From: Phycisphaerae bacterium SM23_33
GTDB lineage: Bacteria; Planctomycetota; Phycisphaerae; SM23-33
Assembly (NCBI GenBank): GCA_001303665.1
Contig: LJUF01000156.1
Location: forward strand, 1 to 7,521
DNA length: 7,521 nt
Direction: 5' to 3'
A model generated the notes under the pieces. It was not told where the DNA came from and did no database searches. It was given only the letters and a program-made list of their open reading frames with translations. Shown in pieces: positions 1 through 7,521 of the stretch. How positions within the stretch are numbered: position 1 is the first letter of the stretch; each line of letters opens with the position of its first letter. A program made the position numbers and the translations under genes.

Positions 1-1
1 G

Positions 2-496
2 TCGACCCCGGCCGAGCAGATCGCCCGCATGGCCCCGGACGGGCTGCTGCTGTCCAACGGCCCCGGCGACCCCCAGCCGGTCCGCAACGTCATCGCCACG
101 GTGCGGGAGCTGATCGACCGTCCCCCGGGCGGCCGGCCGCTGCCCATCTTCGGCATCTGCCTGGGCCAGCAGATCCTCGCCCAGGCGCTGGGCGGGAAAA
201 CCTATAAGCTGAAGTTCGGCCACCACGGCGCCAACCACCCGGTGAAGGACCTGCGGACGGGGAGGGTGGCCGTCACGACGCAGAACCACGGCTTCTGCGT
301 GGACATCGACTCGCTGCCGGCCGACGAGGTGGAGATCACGCACATTAACCTCAACGACGAGACACTGGAGGGGATGCGGCACACGCAACTGCCCGTGTTC
401 AGCGTGCAGTACCACCCCGAGGCCTCCCCCGGGCCGCACGACGCCAGGTACCTGTTCGGCAAGTTCGTGGACCTGATGAGGAAGGCGACGGAATGA
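2..496 (+). CDS. carA: Carbamoyl-phosphate synthase small (glutaminase) subunit, 3' part only
   Basis: CarA hydrolyses glutamine and passes the ammonia through a tunnel to CarB, which makes carbamoyl phosphate for pyrimidines and arginine in the cytosol. The frame is open from base 2, giving 164 visible residues. The family is about 370-380 residues long, so the N-terminal domain and the start of the amidotransferase domain lie outside the window. Visible are LSNGPGDP (fragment residues 17-24), the nucleophile motif GICLGQQ with Cys53 (codon 158-160), the CarA-typical HHGANHPVKD segment and QNHGF, and the triad His138 and Glu140 in QYHPEASPGPHD. HHGANHPVKD and HPEASPGPHD separate it from TrpG/PabA-type amidotransferases. 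The TGA stop overlaps the guaA ATG by 4 bases, so the two are probably translationally coupled. Its partner gene carB is not adjacent but lies about 4.75 kb downstream. Nothing suggests decay; the truncation is only the window edge. Confidence 0.97.
   Translation, partial: STPAEQIARMAPDGLLLSNGPGDPQPVRNVIATVRELIDRPPGGRPLPIFGICLGQQILAQALGGKTYKLKFGHHGANHPVKDLRTGRVAVTTQNHGFCVDIDSLPADEVEITHINLNDETLEGMRHTQLPVFSVQYHPEASPGPHDARYLFGKFVDLMRKATE
478..485 (+). promoter_or_regulatory. Ribosome binding site of guaA, inside the carA 3' end
   Basis: GAGGAAGG is a strong Shine-Dalgarno match. It ends 7 bases before the ATG at 493 and 13 bases before the second possible ATG at 499, so spacing favours 493, the ATG that overlaps the carA stop. 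Confidence 0.6.
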
Positions 497-2043
497 CGAT
501 GGCCGATCGCGAGAAAGTCCTGGTCTTTGATTTCGGTTCGCAGTACAGCCAGCTCATCGCCCGCCGCATCCGCGAGCTGGGCGTGTACTGCCAGATCGTC
601 CCCCACGACCTGCCCGTCGAGCAGGCCGCCCGGGCGGAGGTCCGCGCGATAGTCCTGTCCGGCGGCCCGGCCTCGGTGTACCGGGACGGCGCGCCGAGCA
701 TGGATGAACGGGTGCTGGCGGCGGGCATACCGATCCTGGGCATCTGCTACGGCATGCAACTGCTGGCGCGGCTGTTGGGGGGGAAGGTCGAGCGCCGGGG
801 CGGGCAGGAGTACGGACCGGCGAGGCTGGAGATCGAAGCCGCCGACGGGCTGCTGGCCGGCCTGGCCGATCCGCTGGACGTCTGGATGAGCCACGGCGAT
901 CGCGTCGTCGAGATGCCCCCGGGCTTCGTGCGCCTGGCCGGCACGCCCGACTGCCCCATTGCCGCCATGGGCGACGCCGAAAGAGGCCTCTACGGCGTCC
1001 AGTTCCACCCGGAGGTGGCCCACACCCCGCGCGGCGGGGAGATCCTCCGCAACCTCCTGTTTCGCATCGCCCGCTGCCGCGGCGGGTGGACGATGGCCAA
1101 CTTCATCCAGACTTCCGTCGCCGAGATCCGGCAGCGCGTCGGCGACGGCCGCGTGATCTGCGCCCTGTCGGGCGGGGTGGACTCCGCCGTGGTGGCCGCC
1201 CTGCTCACCCGCGCCATCGGCAAGCGCATGACCGCGGTGTTCGTGGACAACGGCCTGCTCCGCGCCGGAGAGGCCGAGCAGGTCTGCCAAACCTTCCGCA
1301 CGGAGTACTCGCTGAACCTGCACTTCGTCGATGCTCGCGAGGAGTTCCTCTCGGCGCTCGCCGGGGTGACCGACCCGGAGGAAAAGCGCAAAATCATCGG
1401 CAAGACGTTCATCAACGTATTCGCTGCCGAGGCCCGCAAGCTGGGGACGTTCCGCTTCCTGGCCCAGGGCACCTTGTACCCGGACGTGATCGAGAGCGTC
1501 TCGGCCCGCGGCGGGCCGTCGGCGACAATCAAGAGCCACCACAACGTCGGCGGGCTGCCGCAGCGGCTGGGCTTCGAGCTGATCGAACCGCTGCGTGAGC
1601 TGTTCAAGGACGAGGTTCGGCGGCTGGGGGCGGAGCTGGGCCTGCCGCAGCGGCTGCTGAAGCGGCAGCCTTTCCCCGGCCCGGGGCTGGCGGTCCGCAT
1701 CATCGGCGACGTCACACAGGATCAGCTGGACGTGCTGCGAGCCGCCGACAGCGTGGTCCAGGAGGAGCTGGCCCGCTTCGACGGGTACGACGGCATCTGG
1801 CAGTCCTTCGCCGTTTTGCTGCCGGTCAAGAGCGTTGGCGTAATGGGCGACCAGCGGACCTACGAGAACGCCGTGGCCGTGCGCGTGGTCACCAGCGTGG
1901 ACGGCATGACGGCGGACTGGGCCCGGCTGCCGGCGGAGCTTCTGGGGCGGCTGTCGGCGCGGATCATCAACGAGGTCAAGGGCGTCAACCGGGTGGTGTA
2001 CGACATTTCGTCGAAGCCCCCGAGCACGATCGAGTGGGAGTAG
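493..2043 (+). CDS. guaA: GMP synthase (glutamine-hydrolysing)
   Basis: GuaA converts XMP to GMP using ATP and glutamine, the last step of guanine nucleotide synthesis. The protein is 516 residues, close to the usual length of about 510-525. The N-terminal class I amidotransferase domain (about 8-195) carries LSGGPASVY, the nucleophile Cys85 in GICYGMQ, and His172 and Glu174 in VQFHPE. The ATP-pyrophosphatase domain follows, with the P-loop SGGVDS at 226-231, then VDNGLLR, LAQGTLYPDVIES and IKSHHNVGGLP. The C-terminal dimerisation and XMP-binding domain has PFPGPGLAVR, GDQRTYENAVAVR and the family-typical end KPPSTIEWE. All key motifs are intact. The ATG at 493 overlaps the carA stop and is well placed behind a Shine-Dalgarno; an ATG two codons later (499) is the alternative. 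A 67-base gap separates it from hisH. It shares no pathway with carA; the link is glutamine-dependent chemistry. Confidence 0.98.
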   Translation: MTMADREKVLVFDFGSQYSQLIARRIRELGVYCQIVPHDLPVEQAARAEVRAIVLSGGPASVYRDGAPSMDERVLAAGIPILGICYGMQLLARLLGGKVERRGGQEYGPARLEIEAADGLLAGLADPLDVWMSHGDRVVEMPPGFVRLAGTPDCPIAAMGDAERGLYGVQFHPEVAHTPRGGEILRNLLFRIARCRGGWTMANFIQTSVAEIRQRVGDGRVICALSGGVDSAVVAALLTRAIGKRMTAVFVDNGLLRAGEAEQVCQTFRTEYSLNLHFVDAREEFLSALAGVTDPEEKRKIIGKTFINVFAAEARKLGTFRFLAQGTLYPDVIESVSARGGPSATIKSHHNVGGLPQRLGFELIEPLRELFKDEVRRLGAELGLPQRLLKRQPFPGPGLAVRIIGDVTQDQLDVLRAADSVVQEELARFDGYDGIWQSFAVLLPVKSVGVMGDQRTYENAVAVRVVTSVDGMTADWARLPAELLGRLSARIINEVKGVNRVVYDISSKPPSTIEWE

Positions 2044-2110
2044 AGACGGGCAAGAGGCACTCGGCACGAGACAGGTGGCGCGGGCTTGAGCCCCGGCCGG
2101 GCGGAATCGG
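2044..2110 (+). other. Intergenic gap between guaA and hisH
   Basis: This 67-base spacer shows no recognisable promoter boxes and no terminator. It contains two trivial 4-bp hairpins (2060-2070 and 2082-2093) and a perfect 10-base palindrome (2092-2101), none followed by a T run. The hisH Shine-Dalgarno is weak, at best GCGGA near 2101-2105. Transcription probably reads through. Confidence 0.5.
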
Positions 2111-2716
2111 ATGATCGCCATCATTGATTACAGGCTCGGGAACCTCTGGAGCGTCAAGTACGCGCTGGACCGGCTGGGCGTGGACTCGGGGCTGACGTCC
2201 GACCCGGCCCGGATCGCCGCCGCGGATGGGGTCATCCTGCCGGGGGTGGGCGCATTCGGACGGGCGATGGAGATGTTCCGCCGGCTGGACCTGATCGGGC
2301 CAACCCGCGAGGCGGCGCTTTCCACCCGGCCGTTCATGGGAATCTGCCTCGGGCTGCAGCTTCTGTTCTCCGAGAGCCAAGAGCACGGCCGGCACGACGG
2401 TCTGGACATCCTGCCGGGGCGGGTGGTGCGGTTCGGCGCGGGGCTGACCGTCCCCCACATGGGCTGGAACCAGGTCCGCCAGCAGGGGCCCTCGCCGCTG
2501 TTTGAGGGCATCCAAGACGAGAGCTTCTTCTACTTCGCCCACTCCTATTATGTACAGCCGGCCGACCGGGAGGTGGTGATTGGAACGACGGAGTACGGTG
2601 GGCAGTACGCCTCCCTGGTGCAGAAAGGAAGGGTGTTCGCCGTCCAGTTCCACCCGGAGAAGTCCGGCCCCACGGGGCTGAAGATGCTGGCGAACTTCTG
2701 CAAGCTTTGCGTTTAG
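2111..2716 (+). CDS. hisH: Imidazole glycerol phosphate synthase, glutaminase subunit
   Basis: HisH hydrolyses glutamine and feeds ammonia into the HisF barrel, where PRFAR becomes imidazole glycerol phosphate (to histidine) and AICAR (back to purines). The protein is 201 residues, the normal family length. The start is supported by the typical opening MIAIIDYRLGNLWSVKYAL; many homologues have Gly where this one has Arg8. Visible are the oxyanion-strand motif LPGVGAFG (43-50), the nucleophile Cys79 in GICLGLQLL, PHMGWN, the HSYYV segment, and His181 and Glu183 in VQFHPEKSG. PHMGWN and HPEKS separate HisH from other triad amidotransferases. Its partner hisF follows after 68 bases rather than overlapping, and no other histidine gene is present in the window. 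It is flanked by the only two real gaps of the cluster (67 and 68 bases). Confidence 0.97.
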   Translation: MIAIIDYRLGNLWSVKYALDRLGVDSGLTSDPARIAAADGVILPGVGAFGRAMEMFRRLDLIGPTREAALSTRPFMGICLGLQLLFSESQEHGRHDGLDILPGRVVRFGAGLTVPHMGWNQVRQQGPSPLFEGIQDESFFYFAHSYYVQPADREVVIGTTEYGGQYASLVQKGRVFAVQFHPEKSGPTGLKMLANFCKLCV

Positions 2717-2769
2717 CCGCCGCCCAACGGACTGCGGGTACCGCGCGCGACCGGCCACAAGGCGGCGGC
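2716..2769 (+). promoter_or_regulatory. Potential mRNA stem-loop between hisH and hisF
   Basis: Bases 2716-2724 (GCCGCCGCC) are perfectly complementary to 2761-2769 (GGCGGCGGC), giving a 9-bp all-G:C stem with a 36-base loop. The loop itself can form a smaller hairpin, GCGG at 2734-2737 with CCGC at 2741-2744. The stem begins at the last base of the hisH stop and ends just before the hisF Shine-Dalgarno. There is no T tract, so it is not a classical terminator. It could tune hisF translation or protect an mRNA end, or be chance in G+C-rich DNA. The fold is seen in the sequence; any function is inference. Confidence 0.35.
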
Positions 2770-2772
2770 GAT

Positions 2773-2781
2773 GGAAAGAGG
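2773..2781 (+). promoter_or_regulatory. Ribosome binding site region of hisF
   Basis: The purine run GGAAAGAGG lies 3 bases ahead of the ATG at 2785. GAGG (2778-2781) is rather close to the start and GGA (2773-2775) is better spaced. With family homology it supports the start at 2785 over the TTG at 2707 in the same frame. Confidence 0.5.
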
Positions 2782-2784
2782 TAC

Positions 2785-3552
2785 ATGCTGGCCAAGCGGA
2801 TCATCCCGTGTCTGGACGTGAAGGACGCCCGGGTGGTGAAGGGCACCTCCTTCGCGAACCTCCGCGATGCCGGCGACCCGGTGGCCTGCGGGCGGCAGTA
2901 CTCCGGGGCCGGTGCCGACGAGCTGGTGTTCCTGGACATCACCGCCACGCTGGAGGCCCGCCGCACCATCCGCGAGCTGGCCGCCCGAGTCGGGCGCGAG
3001 GTGTTCATCCCCTATACCATCGGCGGCGGCATCGCCAGCCTGGCGGACATGGCGGCGCTGCTCCAGGCCGGGGCCGAGAAGGTCTCCATCAACACCGCGG
3101 CGGTCAGGAACAGCCACCTCATCCGCGAGGCCGCCGAGGCCTTCGGCAACCAAGCCGTCGTCGTGGCCGTGGACGCCAAGCAGACCGGCGGCGGCTGGGA
3201 GGTGTACGTCAACGCCGGCACCACCGCCACCGGGATCGACGCGCTGGAGTGGGTCCGCCGGGCCGAGCGGCTGGGCGCCGGCGAGATCCTGCTGACCAGC
3301 ATCGACGCCGACGGCCACCGGGCCGGCTACGACTGCCGGCTGAACGCCGCGGTGGCCGATGCGGTCTCCATCCCCGTGATCGCCTCCGGCGGAGCCGGCG
3401 GCCCCGAGGATATCCTTCGCGTGCTGACCGAGGGCAAGGCCGACGCGGCCCTGGCCGCCTCCATCTTCCATTACGGGCAGTACACCATCACCGAAGTCAA
3501 GCAGTACCTGCGTGAGCGCGGCGTGCACGTGAGGATGCACGAGGAAGGATGA
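2785..3552 (+). CDS. hisF: Imidazole glycerol phosphate synthase, cyclase subunit
   Basis: HisF is the (beta/alpha)8-barrel synthase that uses HisH-derived ammonia to convert PRFAR into imidazole glycerol phosphate and AICAR. The protein is 255 residues, the normal length, and starts at the conserved MLAKRIIPCLDV. The numbering matches Thermotoga HisF from memory: catalytic Asp11 (CLDV) and Asp130 (VAVDAK) are present, as are the ammonia-gate residues Arg5, Glu46, Lys99 and Glu167 at the barrel mouth. Phosphate-binding and barrel motifs follow: IGGGI (79-83), KVSINTAA, GAGEILLTSID, IASGGAG and ALAASIFH. Asp11 and Asp130 point to HisF rather than the related HisA, as do GDPV and DELVFLDITAT. 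One small oddity is Ala15 where KDGRVVKG is usual. The frame stays open upstream to a TTG at 2707, but those 26 residues have no family counterpart. The TGA stop overlaps a candidate pyrG ATG at 3549. Confidence 0.97.
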   Translation: MLAKRIIPCLDVKDARVVKGTSFANLRDAGDPVACGRQYSGAGADELVFLDITATLEARRTIRELAARVGREVFIPYTIGGGIASLADMAALLQAGAEKVSINTAAVRNSHLIREAAEAFGNQAVVVAVDAKQTGGGWEVYVNAGTTATGIDALEWVRRAERLGAGEILLTSIDADGHRAGYDCRLNAAVADAVSIPVIASGGAGGPEDILRVLTEGKADAALAASIFHYGQYTITEVKQYLRERGVHVRMHEEG

Positions 3553-3560
3553 CGGAAAGA
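3541..3560 (+). promoter_or_regulatory. Two purine-rich ribosome binding sites serving alternative pyrG starts
   Basis: GAGGAAGG (3541-3548) lies directly before the ATG at 3549, which overlaps the hisF stop. GGAAAGA (3554-3560) lies 3 bases before the ATG at 3564, which gives the family-typical N terminus MAKHIFVTGG. Either could be used; homology favours 3564. Confidence 0.45.
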
Positions 3561-3563
3561 ACC

Positions 3564-5243
3564 ATGGCCAAGCACATCTTCGTCACGGGCGGGGTGGTCA
3601 GCTCGCTGGGCAAGGGCATCACCGCCGCGTCAGTGGGCATGCTGCTGGGCTGCCGGGGGCTGAAGGTGGCCCTCCAGAAGTTCGACCCCTACCTGAACGT
3701 GGACCCGGGGACGATGAATCCCTACCAGCACGGGGAGCTGTATGTCACCGACGACGGGGCCGAGACCGACCTGGACCTGGGCCACTACGAGCGCTTCACC
3801 GGCATCGAGACCCACCGGGCGTGCAACTACACCTCCGGCCAGATCTACAGCGCTGTCATCGCCAAGGAGCGTCGCGGCGACTACCTGGGCGGCACGGTGC
3901 AGGTCGTGCCCCACATCACCGACGAGATCAAGGCGGCCGTCCGATCCGTCGCCGACGACGCCGGGGACTCCAAACGCGGTAGATCGCGCTTGGTGCCCCC
4001 CGACGTCGTGATCACCGAGGTCGGCGGGACTGTCGGCGACATCGAAGGCCTGCCCTTTCTGGAGGCAATCCGCCAGTTCGGGCTGGACGAGGGCCAAGCC
4101 AACGTCATGTACATCCACGTGACGCTGATCGTCTCGGTCAAGGCCGCCGGAGAGATCAAGACCAAGCCCACCCAGCACAGCGTGATGAAACTGCGCGAGA
4201 TCGGCATCACCCCCGACGTGCTGGTCTGCCGGTGCGAGCGGCCGCTGGAAGAGGCCATCAAGAAGAAGATCTCCCTGTTCACCTCGGTGGAGCGGCGGTG
4301 CGTCATCGAGGAGCCGGACGTGGCCGAAACCATCTACGAGGTGCCTTTCCAGTTCATCGACCAGGGGCTGGACGAGCTGATTGTGCAGCGGCTCGGCCTG
4401 AAGGCCGGGCCCCTGAACCTGGGCCCCTGGCCGGAGATCATCGAGACCATCCGCCACCCTTCCGGTTCGGTGCGGATCGGCGTGGTGGGCAAGTACAGCG
4501 AGCTTCAGGACGCCTACAAGAGCATCTACGAGGCCCTGGACCACGGCGGCATCGCCAACAACTGCAAGGTCCAGGTCAAGCGCATCCTCAGCGAGGACGT
4601 GGAGACTGCCGGTCCCGAGGCCGAGTTGCACGACGTGCAGGGCATCCTCGTGCCCGGCGGCTTCGGGCTGCGGGGCGTGGAAGGCAAGATCGCCGCCGCC
4701 AGGTATGCCCGCACAAGCCAGGTTCCCTTCCTGGGGCTGTGCCTGGGCATGCAGTGCGCGGCCATCGACTTCGCCCGCAACGTCTGCGGGCTGGAGGGGG
4801 CCGACACCACCGAGAACCGCCCCGGCTGCCCCCACCCGGTCATCTGCCTGATGGAGGAGCAGAAGCAGGTCACGCAGAAGGGGGCGACGATGCGGCTGGG
4901 GGGCTATCCCTGCCAGCTGGCGGAAGGCTCCCTGGCGCGGGCCGCATATGGGCGTGAGGAGATCCGCGAGCGGCACCGGCACCGCTACGAATTCAACAAC
5001 GACTATCGCCAGGTCTTCACCGAACACGGCATGCGCATCACCGGCGTGTGCCCGCAGGGCGACCTAGTGGAGATCATCGAGCTGGCCGACCATCCCTGGT
5101 TCGTGGCCGTGCAGTTCCACCCCGAGTTCCGCTCCACTCCCGTCCGGCCGCACCCGCTGTTCGCGGCGTTCATCGGCGCGGCCCTGGCCAACGGGCGGAA
5201 GCGCGGCGGCCAGCAGCCAGCGAAGATCGGCAGGAAACAGTAG
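3564..5243 (+). CDS. pyrG: CTP synthase (glutamine-hydrolysing)
   Basis: PyrG aminates UTP to CTP with ATP and glutamine. From 3564 the protein is 559 residues (E. coli about 545); starting at the overlapping ATG 3549 adds MTERT. The N-terminal synthetase domain has the P-loop GGVVSSLGKG (Lys17), Asp71 in DLDLGHYERF and Glu152 in TEVGGTVGDIEG as likely Mg ligands, and the UTP-binding KTKPTQHSV (199-207). The C-terminal class I amidotransferase domain has LVPGGFG, Cys393 in GLCLGMQ, TMRLGG, RHRHRYEFNN, and His519 and Glu521 in VQFHPEF. Two oddities lie in the synthetase half. About 13 extra residues sit between the HITDEIKAAV helix and DVVITE compared with E. coli, and VSV replaces the usual PY-containing segment before KAAGEIKTKP. 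The tail after the last conserved helix is basic (GRKRGG to GRKQ). The stop TAG is followed after one codon by carB in the same frame. Assignment is certain; only the start is ambiguous. Confidence 0.97.
   Translation: MAKHIFVTGGVVSSLGKGITAASVGMLLGCRGLKVALQKFDPYLNVDPGTMNPYQHGELYVTDDGAETDLDLGHYERFTGIETHRACNYTSGQIYSAVIAKERRGDYLGGTVQVVPHITDEIKAAVRSVADDAGDSKRGRSRLVPPDVVITEVGGTVGDIEGLPFLEAIRQFGLDEGQANVMYIHVTLIVSVKAAGEIKTKPTQHSVMKLREIGITPDVLVCRCERPLEEAIKKKISLFTSVERRCVIEEPDVAETIYEVPFQFIDQGLDELIVQRLGLKAGPLNLGPWPEIIETIRHPSGSVRIGVVGKYSELQDAYKSIYEALDHGGIANNCKVQVKRILSEDVETAGPEAELHDVQGILVPGGFGLRGVEGKIAAARYARTSQVPFLGLCLGMQCAAIDFARNVCGLEGADTTENRPGCPHPVICLMEEQKQVTQKGATMRLGGYPCQLAEGSLARAAYGREEIRERHRHRYEFNNDYRQVFTEHGMRITGVCPQGDLVEIIELADHPWFVAVQFHPEFRSTPVRPHPLFAAFIGAALANGRKRGGQQPAKIGRKQ
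5232..5236 (+). promoter_or_regulatory. Ribosome binding site of carB, inside the pyrG 3' end
   Basis: AGGAA ends 10 bases before the GTG at 5247. The in-frame pyrG stop at 5241-5243 rules out any earlier carB start, and the conserved N terminus begins right after this GTG, so the start is well fixed. Confidence 0.55.
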
Positions 5244-5246
5244 AAC

Positions 5247-7521
<2,275 letters not shown>

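Noticed and set aside
2..496. The first fragment as TrpG/PabA-type amidotransferase instead of CarA
   Set aside because: HHGANHPVKD and HPEASPGPHD are typical of CarA, and carB is present in the same cluster.
2061..2070. TCGGCACGAG, matching part of a well-known cDNA-library adaptor
   Set aside because: It is only a 10-base match inside a natural-looking spacer with intact genes on both sides, so it is most likely coincidence rather than a chimera.
2060..2101. Small hairpins and the palindrome CCCGGCCGGG before hisH as terminator or operator
   Set aside because: Stems are only 4-5 bp, no T run follows, and such palindromes are expected in G+C-rich DNA.
202..2124. 640-codon open frame on the minus strand across carA, guaA and the start of hisH
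   Set aside because: It is a shadow of G+C-rich coding DNA: it runs antisense through three well-conserved genes and its product is a low-complexity Arg/Ala/Gly/Leu/Asp-rich sequence with no recognisable domain.
2771..2773. ATG upstream of hisF as an alternative start
   Set aside because: It is in a different frame from hisF and does not give a HisF N terminus.
2707..2784. 26-residue N-terminal extension of HisF from a TTG start
   Set aside because: The extension overlaps the hisH end, has no family counterpart, and the conserved MLAKRII start at 2785 has a purine-rich ribosome binding site.
2713..3540. 275-codon minus-strand open frame across hisF
   Set aside because: It is antisense to an intact HisF with every catalytic and gate residue and shows compositional bias only.
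3630..5027. 465-codon minus-strand open frame inside pyrG
   Set aside because: It is fully antisense to a conserved gene, with Val/Asp/Gly/Leu/His-biased composition typical of the complementary frame, and no motif.

Overview
The window is a G+C-rich bacterial segment (about two-thirds G+C by eye) carrying six genes on the + strand with almost no non-coding DNA. In order they are carA (3' end only), guaA, hisH, hisF, pyrG and carB (5' part only). All six can be named with confidence from diagnostic motifs. I saw no RNA gene, mobile element, CRISPR array, promoter or convincing terminator. The taxon cannot be fixed from this sequence. A planctomycete-like or other G+C-rich environmental bacterium is only a guess.

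Layout: carA ends and guaA begins in a 4-base ATGA overlap. A 67-base gap leads to hisH. A 68-base gap holding a strong potential stem-loop leads to hisF. hisF overlaps the furthest-upstream possible pyrG start by 4 bases (ATGA). pyrG is followed after one codon by carB, which starts with GTG. The even orientation and tight spacing suggest one operon that continues past both edges of the window.

The notable point is the grouping. Every gene is a class I (triad) glutamine amidotransferase or the synthase partner of one: CarA+CarB (carbamoyl phosphate), GuaA (GMP), HisH+HisF (imidazole glycerol phosphate and AICAR) and PyrG (CTP). These enzymes serve four pathways: arginine/pyrimidine entry, purine, histidine and CTP. 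They share one chemistry, in which glutamine is hydrolysed at a Cys-His-Glu triad and the ammonia is channelled to a second active site. The Cys-His-Glu triad residues are visible in all four amidotransferases, and the HisF ammonia-gate residues and the CarB ATP-site residues are also present, so all look functional. carA and carB, normally neighbours, are split by the other four genes.

Smaller oddities are a 13-residue insertion and an altered, normally conserved segment in the PyrG synthetase domain, and carB lying in the same reading frame as pyrG, one codon past its stop.
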